Shown here: positions 48,415 to 59,308 of the stretch, piece by piece
Layout of the letters: each line of letters opens with the position of its first letter
Numbering within the stretch: position 1 is the first letter of the stretch
Assembly (NCBI RefSeq): GCF_009389715.1
Contig: NC_052407.1
Coordinates: 9,768,475 to 9,832,474 of the forward strand
DNA length: 64,000 nt
Source of the DNA: Phoenix dactylifera
Lineage: Eukaryota > Streptophyta > Magnoliopsida > Arecales > Arecaceae
Direction: 5' to 3'
Position numbers and translations under genes: made by a program
Notes under the pieces: model-generated
Told to the model about the DNA's origin: nothing
Database searches by the model: none
Seen by the model: the letters and a program-made list of their open reading frames with translations, nothing else

Positions 48415-48840
48415 CCCTTTCTACTTAATAGGTACATAAAAATAGAGATAGGTATAGAGATATTTAATCAAAAAAAATTGTATATAAAAATAATAAAAAT
48501 AATGAAAGAAAAATTCTAACTTATTGCTAATGTATTTTCTTAAGTTTGAAGACTCCAAATAAAATTCTCACTATTTGGAATGTTTTTTTAAAAAAATATT
48601 TTTCTTTTTTCATATAGTCTTTATATTTTCCTTTTTTTGTTTGGTTTTCTCTACAATTTTCTTTCAATTTTTACAAAATTTTGGTGAAAGCTCTAACCCA
48701 CTCTATTCTTTATGTTTAATAGGTACGGAGATATAGAGATTATTATATTATCTTAATTATTAAATTAATAGCTTTCTTCATACACAAAATAAAATAAATT
48801 AATTTTAATGTTATCTTGTTTGTGGCATACTATAGAAGGT
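48415..48840. repeat. AT-rich block duplicated upstream of TLP3 and TLP4
   Basis: Nearly the same text as 61405-61800 (CTACTTAATAGGTACATAAA.., TTGAAGACTCCAAATAAAAT.., TTAATAGGTACGGAGA). Its presence before both genes shows that the TLP4 unit was copied together with far-upstream sequence. Confidence 0.85.
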
Positions 48841-49229
48841 GCTTCGTTTAGATAGTATGATTTATCCTATCTAGGTGCAAATAGTTGATGATGGAATATA
48901 CAACCAACTATTTCGTGTTTTTTTTGAAGCGCATTCTAATAAGAAGAATCAAAATCAAACCTTAATAAACTAAATCCAGATACGTTATTATGGAGACTAA
49001 TAAAAATAAACCAAAGCCACATATTTCTATGCGGCAGGGAAGCTGGCGTTCTATATATGCTCGAAGTTAATGTACGAAAGATATTTCCAAGAAAGATGAC
49101 AATATAATCTCTAGAAGTCTAAACACAAAAGGAATGAGAAAATTGTAGAGGAATATACCATTGGATGATTATTGCTAGCTAGACTGCCTGTCCTATGTCT
49201 ATTGTTGACCCGAATGAGCATACAATAAA

Positions 49230-49600
49230 CAACACCTAAGTTCACAAAAAAGATTATTTCTCGCTTGGAAGATAACCATCTTTTCTTGGAAGATGACTCA
49301 ACGACAATGATTGATTGGATAAATAGACATGGCCGGCAAGTAGAGAATCATCCGTTATTGATGAAAATATGGAGTGTATATAGGTTGTATCTCTCCTTTT
49401 CCACATCATATGTTTACGAAAGACGAATAGAGCAGCGGATTGGGTGGCAGCTTATATGGATGATCGCTCAGGTGGAATCATTTGGATGGATTATGCATCT
49501 TCACACACTCAATTTTGGGACATGCTTGCTTCTCATATAAGTGAATGAATTCAAATTAGATGGCTATAAGCCACCTATGTAATCCAAAAACATGAAAAAT
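49230..49600 (+). mobile_element. LINE RNase H-like (RVT_3) relic
   Basis: Plus strand: LEDDSTTMIDWINRHGRQ, then HPLLMKIW and SFSTSYVYERR. This is the end of the RNase H-like domain that closes many plant L1 ORF2 proteins (compare LKGDSATVIT in the LINE at 59309-61345). A short, frame-broken fragment. Confidence 0.6.
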
Positions 49601-49604
49601 CGGT

Positions 49605-49920
49605 TGGCATTGAAGAATGTGGAGAAGTGCATGAGGCGGCCAGTTTGATGTTTCTAGATATTTTCCACCAATGCGGCGGCCTGCCTTGGACTTCCAACAA
49701 AGGACACGGTCATGTTAGGCAAATGGAAAACTTTCTGGGTCGTTGGAATCAGCAGTCCAAACACTTTGGAACACGCAAGTAGGGATGCCGACACGGGTGA
49801 TTTTTTATTAGCTCATAACCACTGATCGAATCATGTGCCTTATATACATTTCTCCAGCACTCATTTCCGCATGATGAGGATATGTACATGTAGTAAAAAT
49901 GGCTACAGGTGTGTCAGGGC
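49605..49920 (+). repeat. TLP distal 5' flank (copy at TLP3)
   Basis: Similar to 52570-52925 (orphan) and, in rearranged pieces, to 61803-61935 (TLP4). Marker words: TTCCAACAAAGGACACGGTC, GTCCAAACACTT and GATATGTACATGT. TLP1 and TLP2 have no such flank in the parts compared. Confidence 0.75.
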
Positions 49921-50062
49921 CAGCCGCTTAAAAGTCTTGTTTTCTCGGTAGGCAATTCCATCGTATCTTTCAACATTCTAAACCACGCTGGCTACGTTGG
50001 ACAAAAAAAAGAAAACAAAACGCTTCCCCCTCAGCCTACCCTCCCCCATCGCCCTATAAATA
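49921..50062 (+). promoter_or_regulatory. TLP3 promoter with decayed GCC-box
   Basis: CCAGCCGCTT at 49921-49930 stands where TLP1 and TLP2 have CAAGCCGCC: the GCC-box is off by one base (AGCCGCT) and the overlapping W-box is gone. The TATA box is TATAAATA at 50055-50062. The downstream promoter is otherwise conserved. Confidence 0.55.
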
Positions 50063-50128
50063 CTCTTGCTGCCCATCCCAAAACCGCACACAATCCTCAA
50101 CCAGAGAGCCATCTTCCTCGGTATCAAA

Positions 50129-50812
50129 ATGGCCTCCTCGACCTCCCTCACTCTCCTCTTCTTCCCCTTCCTCCTCCTCACCCTCTCCCACGCCGCCACC
50201 TTCGACGTCGTCAACCAATGTTCCTACACCGTGTGGGCTGCATGGGCAGCCACCGGCAACGTCGGCGGCGGCCAGCAGCTCGACCAAGGCCAGACCTGGA
50301 CGGTCACCATCAACGCCGGCACCACCGGTGGCCGCATCTGGGCCCGTACTGGCTGCTCCTTCGATGCCAACGGCAACGGGAACTGCCAGAGCGGCGACTG
50401 CGGCAAGCTCGCCTGCACCTCCTACGGCTCCGCACCCAACACCCTCGCGGAATTCGGCCTCAACCAGTACCAGAACCTCGACTTCAACGACATCTCCCTC
50501 GTTCAGGGCTTCAACGTGCCCATGGACTTCCGCTCCACCTCGTCGGACTGCAGCATGGATATCCAATGCACCGCCGACGTCGTTGGGCAGTGCCCCAGCG
50601 CGCTCAAAGTAGCCGGCGGCTGCGATGACCCATGTACCATCTTCAACACTCCTCAGTACTGCTGCCCTTCCGGCTCCAGCTGCGAGCCAACCACCTATTC
50701 CGAGTTCTATAAGGGCCTGTGCCCGAGTGCGTTTAGCTACCCGGATGATTATGCCAACACCAGCTTCACCTGCCCCGGTGGGAGCAACTACCAGGTTACC
50801 TTCTGCCCTTGA
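50129..50812 (+). CDS. Thaumatin-like protein TLP3 (osmotin-like, PR-5), intronless
   Basis: 227 aa, same layout as TLP1 and TLP2, all 16 Cys present. Distinct residues: ATFDVVNQC (Asp for Asn early in the mature chain), [22 protein letters not shown]. By hand count it is the most acidic of the set (about -11). Probably secreted, no C-terminal extension. The 21-codon in-frame extension upstream is leader sequence. Expression may differ from TLP1 and TLP2 because the stress-type promoter module is damaged. Confidence 0.94.
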   Translation: MASSTSLTLLFFPFLLLTLSHAATFDVVNQCSYTVWAAWAATGNVGGGQQLDQGQTWTVTINAGTTGGRIWARTGCSFDANGNGNCQSGDCGKLACTSYGSAPNTLAEFGLNQYQNLDFNDISLVQGFNVPMDFRSTSSDCSMDIQCTADVVGQCPSALKVAGGCDDPCTIFNTPQYCCPSGSSCEPTTYSEFYKGLCPSAFSYPDDYANTSFTCPGGSNYQVTFCP

Positions 50813-51640
50813 GGCTTTGAGAGCATGGTGATCCATGCATGACGCTGTTTGGAGTATGTGATAGCTTTGGAATAAGGTGTTTGTAACCAAATTTACGAGC
50901 CATTAAACTGGCCTGTGATGCATATGCATGCAGCATTATTGGAATTATAGAAATAATTGTTTACTGTTAGTAAATGCACTTCTCCATCTTCAATATCTTA
51001 TGGATGACTACAAAAATAAGGAAATGGTATAGCAAGTTGCTCTACTCGGCAATACATTTCCTCTCCAGTATGGCACTAGCGTAATATCTGGTAAATGGAC
51101 CAACTCCAGCGATCACTGACCCCATCAATTGCACCATCCCCTTTTGACCTGTGGAACAAGAAATCCTGGAGTTAACGCCTAGAAGTTGATCTAACAAAGT
51201 GAATCACCACAAAATTCTTTCAATCGTCAACTGCTGTTGTATTATAAGTATTTATACGAACTGAGAGAAACTATTTGGAAAGTCCGGAAGATAATGTTTT
51301 TTATTTTTGAGTGAGAGACTTGGGCCGAGCGTAGTCCAATATACTAAAATAAAACAGAGTGCAAACGGTGACATTCACCGCCCCCGGGCCTCTTGATTCT
51401 TACTAAGGCAGAATTCATTCATGATACCTTTTAATGATTGTCAAAACTCATATATGCAAGTAATTAATATTTTAATAGATCCTTATTGAATTTGATTTAA
51501 CTCTAAGACAGAATTTCCCAACATGCTGAATGGAACCTCGGGGCATAATAGCGATGGGATTGGGAGGTAATAAAAAATAATACAATTAAAACACAACAGA
51601 ATCAACAACTCTCCCACCTCATGTAAACCTGTTAGGAAAT
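50813..51640 (+). repeat. TLP 3' flank unit (copy at TLP3, long form)
   Basis: Hairpin at 50823-50838, then the shared flank, continuing through GGAACCTCGGGGCATAATAG and TTAGGAAATAAATAA exactly as after TLP4 (62737-63570). Confidence 0.88.
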
Positions 51641-51659
51641 AAATAATGCTGCAACAATA

Positions 51660-52225
51660 GAGTAATAAAATCGTTGGATAATTGTTTACTGTTAGTAAAT
51701 GCGCTCCTCCATGTTCGGTATCGTATGGATGACTAATTACAGAGGGAAAAGACGAGAATACTATGGCAAGTTGCACTATCTATTCGGCAATCCATTTCCT
51801 ATCAGATATGGCACTATCTAAACGTCTAGGAAATGGCCCAAGTCCAACGATCACTGACCCCATCAATCGCACCATCCCCCTTTGACATGTTGGATAAGAA
51901 ATACAGGAGCAAAACGCATCGAAGCTGATCTTGCAAATTGAATCACTCCAAAATACTTTCATTAATCTATTGCTGTTCCAATATTAATTATTTACATGAA
52001 CTAAGAGAAACCATTGGGAAACTCTAGAGAAGATACATCCATGTATTTTTTTTTATTTTTATGACTGAAAGACTTGGGTTGAGTCTAATCCAATTTATTA
52101 AATTAAAATAAAGTACAAACGGTTAGGCCCCTTGTTTCTTAGGTAGAATACACTCATGAATTTTTTTATAAATTGACTAAACTCATGTATGTAAGTGATT
52201 AATATTTTAATAGATAACTTAAAGA
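51660..52225 (+). repeat. Orphan TLP 3' flank without its gene
   Basis: A second, clearly more diverged copy of the same flank directly after the TLP3 flank: GTTTACTGTTAGTAAATGCG, TATGGATGACTA, CGGCAATCCATTTCCT, GATCACTGACCCCATCAATC, GAAAGACTTGGGTTGAGTC, TAATATTTTAATAGATA. No thaumatin coding sequence precedes it. It marks the site of a former TLP gene or an old partial duplication. Confidence 0.8.
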
Positions 52226-52240
52226 ATTAGATGGAATTAC

Positions 52241-52242
<2 letters not shown>

Positions 52243-52277
<35 letters not shown>
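52243..52277. repeat. (AT)n microsatellite
   Basis: About 17 AT units without interruption. Confidence 0.95.
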
Positions 52278-52280
<3 letters not shown>

Positions 52281-52569
52281 ATCTTCCGTGTGTTACCTTC
52301 TATCATATATGGAACGTCGGGTCCCTGTTGCTTACAAACAGGTGCTCTGGCCAAGCCGAATAATATTGGATTTAGTATCCTCTGTACAGGATTATTAAGT
52401 TGGTCACGAGGAAAAATTTCATCGTGCATCAAGATTTTGGATAACCTTCGCAACAAAGTATGCTCCATTTGACGATTAGATTGCACTAATCCCAGAAGCC
52501 CATGGAGGAAGTTTCTCAGAACTTGAATTCTCTGTAAGTCAAGTTGCAATAGCTCACGTACTTAAATCA
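52278..52569. other. Unassigned spacer
   Basis: No gene or repeat recognised; the short open frame at 52290-52472 has no family resemblance I can name. Confidence 0.3.
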
Positions 52570-52925
52570 GTTGAAGTATGAAAGTGGAATTGGTGTTGTG
52601 TGGGAGGATGCAGAGAAGCATATAAGACGGTCAGTTTGGTGTTTCCAGATAATTTCCACGGACGTAGCGGTGGTTTTCCACTTCTACCAGCTATTTCTCA
52701 GCAGACCTTTCGGGACTTCCATCGAAGGACACTGTCAAGTTAGGCAAATGGATAACTTTCAAGGTTGTCTGCATCAGCAGTCCAAACACTTGGAAGACGC
52801 AAGTAGGGATGTTCACACGGATGATTTTTCTTAGCTCATAATTACCATGCGCCTTACACGCATCCAAAATTTATTTCTACATGGTGAAGATATGTACATG
52901 TTCTGAAAATGGATACAAGTGTGTC
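52570..52925 (+). repeat. Orphan TLP distal 5' flank without its gene
   Basis: Resembles the TLP3 upstream flank 49605-49920 from GTGTTGTGTGGGAGGATG through GACACTGTCAAGTTAGGC, GCAGTCCAAACACTTGG, GGATGATTTTT and GATATGTACATG to GTGTGTCAGG. In TLP3 the promoter starts right there; here unrelated sequence follows, so a TLP gene is missing downstream. Confidence 0.75.
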
Positions 52926-55042
52926 AGGTTGGATTAGGATTTGGCTTAGTCTGGAAATGCATATATTAATTGTTGGAGTTTTAATTTATGAAAAGATTTA
53001 AATTTTAAAAATAAAAAATCAATCTTATTTCATATTTATCAGTTGCTTCAAAAGTTTTAAAACTTTTTGTATTTTTAGTCCAGCATCAGATTTGTGAAAG
53101 CAAGAATGAAAATCCTGTATCCTTGGTTGACAACCGTGCGCCATACTCACTGAACCTGCATCCTCGGTGTTTTTTTGGCCTGCACCTCTTTTGATGCATC
53201 AATCTTTTAATCTTAGCTGATCTAGATGTGATGTAACACATCCCATCAGGTGACGATTACAAAGGTGATAGGATGTACCTTGAAGAATCTGATAGAGGCA
53301 AGATTTAAACTTATCCAATGGATAGAAACCATGGAAGCTCTAGTGAAGGTAAGATCAATCACCGTGCTTGCCTAGCAGTCCATTGATAAAGTAGATATGA
53401 CTGAGCAGGTTGCTCCCTAGCATATAGATTTGGCATGACTACATATGAAGATGACGTGATGGTATCCTCGAAGGTAGTTGCCCCCTGCCCTCGAAATAAG
53501 AGTAGGCTACATTGCAAGCTGGTTGAACTGTTGTTCTTCATCCTCCAGTACTTAAAAATATCTAACTTTGGCAAAAGTGACTGGAGTCAACATGATTCCA
53601 TCGACTTCTCTCTTAGCTACCATTTGCAAAAATCAAGTTAGTTGAGGCCCATCTCGGGCTTGTATATTGGCCTAATATTGACCAAAGCCTTATTGACTGT
53701 CTATTTGATATGATTTGCTCTTGCATTAACCTGCAGGACCTCCTTGTCTCAGCCTATAGATTCCAAAAGCTCCATAAGAAAATTTTCGGGCTCTTCCCCC
53801 TGATGAGCCTAACTCGGATTCTTCATATACTACAATACTTCCCAGTAAAATGGACTCATCTTCCATGAAGATAGGATCGATTTCTTCTTCTACAGGATAT
53901 ACTAGAATGTACTGTGATTTGGTGCATCAGCTTTCAATCATGGAAACAGATCTTTCAATCCATTCCACTATCGAAGCCGAAGATGCTGCATAACGATCCA
54001 AAAGTGGTCTTAGTATAGAGGCCGCTTTCTATGCCGTTGCTTCCTTAACTTCCTTCCATAGTGGTATAGTGGCAATTACATGATTATGTCACTAGAACTA
54101 ATATGACAATGACTACGTATGGCTTCACTAATACTAGGGTTCCACTAATACATAGGGTTACACAATTAAGTCGGACCCATCTTGGATTCTAAGAACGACA
54201 ATGATGACTCGATTGCACTAGGTCCTCCTGATTTTCCATTGCATAAGTCTAATGTGGCAGTTGTTGCAGCTACGGTTGTTGCTGCTGTTGGTTAGTGACC
54301 ATCTACTATAAATTCTAGGGCGGCGGCGGTCAGCGATTGAACCTGCTGCATGAGCAGACTAAACTATTCACTGGTGGTCGACGGGTCAGGCTGTGGCTCT
54401 TGCTGGGGAGCCCTCCGAGAGCTCTATAAAAAGCCATTAGACTCCATGACTGCATCCTATTGGGCAATTGCAGTCGCTACCTAGGTTTTCTTAACTTCAT
54501 AGCTGTGTGTCGTCCACTTGATCGATCAGACCTCCAAAGATAGAATCATAACCCTTCCACTAGCCCCAATCTATTGCCGCTAGGAACTAGTCCAACCTAG
54601 GCACTGAGTTGGTGGGGATCGCAAAGATCTCAGCTCGTTTGTCGTCCAGATCAGAGAAATCAGATGAGATCGTTGCATGTCTCCACGGTAATGTTCCAGT
54701 GGTTGTTGCACTCGATCAATGGTGATCCCGATGTCGAACACTCACGAGTCGGTATTGTATGATGGAGGAACGGCTTCATGCGATGCTCTGACGTAGGCTC
54801 CAACCTGAAACGGTAAAAATAAAGAAGTCCACACACTGGAGCATATTCGATGGGGATCCTTCGATGCCCAAGTCAGACACAACTCAAAAAGAATGGGAGG
54901 AGGCCTGAGATGGGAGAGAGGAAGCACAAGAGAGTCGAAAGAGAGCTTGTACGGAGGGTCTTCATAAATGCAATACATAGATAAGGATCGAAGCCCGCCG
55001 CCAAGTAATTTGGAGCTATATATATGCTAGTTGATGAGGCAA
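52926..55042. other. Repeat-derived spacer, family uncertain
   Basis: Mixed composition with short minus-strand protein-like stretches (near 53360-53640 and 54740-54980) that look like leader or linker text of an LTR element, but no diagnostic domain. I see no host gene. Confidence 0.3.
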
Positions 55043-55478
55043 TAAGTTTTTATTGGTTAGTTTGTTTCATCAGCATGGATCAATTCGGAGATAAATGATC
55101 CTAAATAGGTTGGTTTTGAATGAAAATAAATTTTTGCCTAGATTTCTTTTCCAGGCTATGAAAATCCATGAGGATCGTAGAGTCTGTCCCTGGCCTTTCA
55201 GGGAAAGGGTCCATCCAAATCCTGCCGCAGATTAGAACTCTTGCAATACATAAAGATGATGAATTTTTATTGATTGGTTTGTCTTATCAGCATGAATCAA
55301 TTGTAAAATAAATGATTTTTAATTGGTTGGTTTTGAATGAAAAATAAATTTTTGTCCAGATTCTTTTTCCTAAGGCTGTGAAAATTTTTGAGGATCTAAT
55401 AATTCTCTTTTTTTCGTACAGTCAGTCCCCTGAAAGGTCCATCCAAATCCTGCCGCATATTCGAACCCTTGTAATGGT
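55043..55478. repeat. Imperfect tandem duplication, unit about 210 bp
   Basis: Unit 1 (55043-55248) and unit 2 (55258-55478) share TTTTTATTG.TT.GTTTG, ATCAGCATG.ATCAATT, TTGGTTTTGAATGAAAA and GGTCCATCCAAATCCTGCCG. Divergence is marked, so the duplication is not recent. Confidence 0.75.
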
Positions 55479-57107
55479 TATCCAGTTAGCGGATGGCTTA
55501 GAAATTTTCCAGATGACGTCGTTCACTCGCAGGCTTGCGCGCAGTACCATCTGAGAATAAAATGCCGTCGGCTTGCCCGTAACCTCTCTCTCTCTCTGTC
55601 TCTGTCTGCCGGCCAAATTTTTCCATGCTATAAGGACCCGCTGAGAGACGTCATGAAGATAACGCATGAAATTTTTCAAACGATGACGACAATAGTCTCC
55701 AATGCTATTGGGACACCTCCGGCTCAGAGGCATTATGGAAGACGACGCATGGCACTTTTCCAACAATGACAGGCAGTTTAGTCTCCAACCGCGTAGTGAT
55801 CCCCTTCTCGGCAAGATAGCTCATATGTGAAAGCAGTAGCGTATAGCGTACTGCTCGCGCCGTGAGCTTACAGAATAACTTGACATTTATATACATAGAA
55901 AAGCCTCCTACGTACTTTAATGTAACATTAAATTCCGTTGCACTTGCGTAGACGGGAAAGCATACAAGTTGGATGATCAAGGATGATACTTGAGATCTGG
56001 GCGCGGAATGTATTTGCAGAAATTTTCTATTAGGAAGAGCATTTTTCAATGGTTGGGTTAAAAATTCTATTAAATTCATATGTTGGGCCAGTACAATGAA
56101 CATGATCAAAAATATCCAAAAATAGTTTTGGAGCGAGTTGGCCTAAATTTTATAAGAAAAAAAAACTCAGTAGGTCTAGTCTGGCCTCTAATTCTGTAAT
56201 TTTGCTGATTGTAATGATCCAACCCATAAATTTAATAGGATTTTCAGTCTACTCATTCAGACAGGTCCTTCCATGTGGTGCCGACTTTTGAGGTACATGC
56301 GAGGACACCATGGTCAAGCTCTGTTCATGGAAAACATCAACGTGAGTTAATTAGCATCAGATACCTGTGACTTATGAATGGGAGGATGCTGAGCTGTGGA
56401 GATGGATGGGTCATGAATTATTAACTTGCTAGTTATTTACTAAGGCTCATAATGGATCACTACATGATTTGTTCAAGAGCAAATTTGCATATATGACATC
56501 AAGAGTATCACGAGCTTTCCTTTCTTTTGCGAGAACACGGTGATTATTACTTAAGTTTGAGCTCGAAATGTATACATGACCTAACATGGTATTTCGTACA
56601 AGTATGTTACATACGGCACTCAATATTTTTTCTAAATTATTTTACAGTTTACTAAATATACTATGAAATATACTCGTTATGATATTTTTTTTAATAATTT
56701 GAGACTTTTCAATACCTCAAGCAGAAACACAAATTTAATTATTCTAAAGCCCAAAGAAAGGTCTGCAGTCCTCAATAGCTTACTCCCTGGGAGGCGTTCC
56801 CTGCTTTGGTTCTGTTCTATAGATATTAACAAAAATAAAATATAAAGATATAGATTATGTATTTTAAATATAAAGTATGGAATAAGAGAATATTTCTTAC
56901 CAAATATGTTACACACAGAAATAGTTGCAGTATATGTAACAAGAAATAGTGGTTAAATTTTAATAAGTTAGAAAGTGAATTGAGCATACAAAAAATTTTA
57001 GACTCATGAATTAGGTATAGGTAAAAAAAAAATCAAGATTCAGATTTTAAGGTCTACCTCAAGATTGTGTATAGTGTTTTTTTCTTTTTTGGGCTAAAAT
57101 CTCTTAT

Positions 57108-57110
<3 letters not shown>
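55479..57110. other. Spacer
   Basis: 55655-55790 holds two versions of a CGCATG..TTTTTCAAACGATGAC-type module, seen again near 59010. The open frames at 55422-55814 and 55705-56109 (minus) overlap this repeated text and have no recognisable domain. 56120-57110 is AT-rich with nothing identifiable. Confidence 0.35.

Positions 57111-57188
<78 letters not shown>
57111..57188. repeat. Compound microsatellite (AC)26(AT)13
   Basis: Uninterrupted AC units at 57111-57162, then AT units to 57188; likely highly variable in length between individuals. Confidence 0.97.
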
Positions 57189-59308
57189 GCACTTAATATT
57201 CCAATCCTTATTAAAATAAAAGAAGGAGAAAAGGAAAGAAAGAGTGGAAGAAAAAGTTAGTTATGGAGGTTATTAATATCTAAGAATCATGCTTATCTAA
57301 GAGTCTGATTTTATTCAAAATCATTTATTATTGTTTTTATGATCGACATTATATCATAAAGAATAATTCAACTAGTAACATTCCAAAAATTGTTCCTATG
57401 ACATTTCAAACTTTCACTTTTTCATATATTTTAAACTTTTAAAATATTTACTTATGCAATTATTGTAAAGAAAATGTATGTCATATCCATTTCCTCAAAA
57501 AAGGTATAATGTAAAGTGTGAAGCCGACCCTCTGTAAATGGCATTTAAGTTACTACATAAAATAAAAGCACAAAAAGTTTTATATGAATGAACTATGAAA
57601 TATTCAATAATTTGAGAAGTACATTATATTATATAAAAATCATTCAAATAATAAAGCAAAGATACCATGCATGGAAGTCTGATTTATGAAAACAAATAAA
57701 GTTAGTAGTAAAGAATATATAGTTAGATACTAAAAATATCCGTAGTATGTTGGGTCAATTATTTTATGATTTTCTAGATTTTTTTGAATTTTTATAAGCA
57801 GCATTTTTTCATAATTTTTATTTATAATATCCACAAGAAAGTCCAATCAGTTTTAACCACTGAAACAAAAACAGAGCAGGAAAGCTTAAATGGAATTTTT
57901 GTTGATGATTTAGTTAAAACAATTTTAGTTGGTCCATTGATATAACATATTTGGATAACTTAAATATATTTAGATAATTTTTACATATTTATATGATTTA
58001 TAATCCATCTATTTTTTTTTGAATTTAGCATGTAAAAAATTTGAATTTTGTGCATACAAATTTGAATTATGTGGCTTATTTGAATTTGATTTAATATGCT
58101 TCGTTTATTTTTTTTGTGCATATATGCGATTTTTTATACAAATTTTTCTTTGTAACATACATAACTTCACAAAATGTCACGCTTTTTTTTTGTAGAAAAT
58201 TTCTTTTTTAACATGTCCTAAAATGTCTCTATTTTTTTGAATTGCGGAGAGGGGTTGAGTTTTCTCTTTCTTTTCCATTTAATTGGTATAGAGATAACGT
58301 TATAACGAGGCAATAGAATCCTCTGAGTAGGTTGTAGAAAATTCTTGATTACAACTAAGCCATGTGTCAGATTTATATTTGTCGTTTGATCAACTATATC
58401 GAGTGCATCTAGAAGATCAAGTAAGTTGGTTTCGAATGAAGATAAACTTGGCTCTTCTTGACTTTGTCCTTAGGTTGGCAATCGTCCACTCTAAGTTGAA
58501 CAGGTTTGAAACCATCCTAATCCTCTCTCTTTTTTTTTCTTTTTCTTTCTTTTTTCTTTTTTTTTTTCTTAGCAAAAGGAAAGAGTGGGGTGAGGAGAAC
58601 CTCACCCGCGTAGCAACCCCCATTGGGTCCTCTCCCTGCTGGAGAATATTTAATGCGGGTAGAACCTTTTTTACTCATACCCTCCCCACCCGTGGTAGAG
58701 CCCCACCAGCATGGCAGCCCTGCTCTCGTGTGAGTAGTGACACTAGCACCACCTAAGTAAACGGCAGATCAGATAGCGACTCTACCGGACAAATCAAGCA
58801 GGGAGCATCCGGTCCTCATATTTAATCGATGTCCGCACATTTCGAACTTGAGCCATTCCGGTGGAATCAAAATCCCATTCCCACAGTGCTACCATCTCGG
58901 TGGTGCCTTCCTAATCATCTGGTGGACTAGAAGTGTTGTCCTGATGATCCTAATAACTAGTGCATGACTTTAATTTTATCATAGTCTTGCATACTTGCTT
59001 TGGAAGGTAATGCATGGGAGATTTTTCAACAATGACGACATTTGAATAATCTCCGGCAACGTTTTGTTCCCGTCGCCTGCATCCCAAGACTCCTTCAACA
59101 GAGTCACGAGAAAATTGGGAGGGCATGCGAGACTTATCCCTGGAAGACTTTTCCACACTTGACCTGCTTTTTGCCCGAAAGAACTTAACGAAGTCATCAT
59201 TAAAAAAGATGACTACATGGCAGGGGAATAGAAAAACTCGTTCATTCATAAATGCAGCATTGCTAAATTCAGTTGTACCTACCGACAAGCACAAGCTCGC
59301 GAACAAGG
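57189..59308. other. AT-rich spacer, then a low-copy-looking segment
   Basis: 57189-58350 is AT-rich without features. 58510-58570 is a pyrimidine tract (T-rich with C). 58580-58950 is GC-richer but has no coding family resemblance. Confidence 0.35.

Noticed and set aside
50054-50890. 278-codon minus-strand frame opposite TLP3 (and the 245-codon one at 45177-45914)
   Set aside because: Long antisense frames arise from the GC-rich third positions of the TLP genes; they follow each TLP copy, show no domain and contain Ala/Gly/Val-rich text only.
58364-58756. 130-codon plus-strand frame
   Set aside because: The middle is a translated pyrimidine tract (Ser/Phe/Leu run); no domain and no support.
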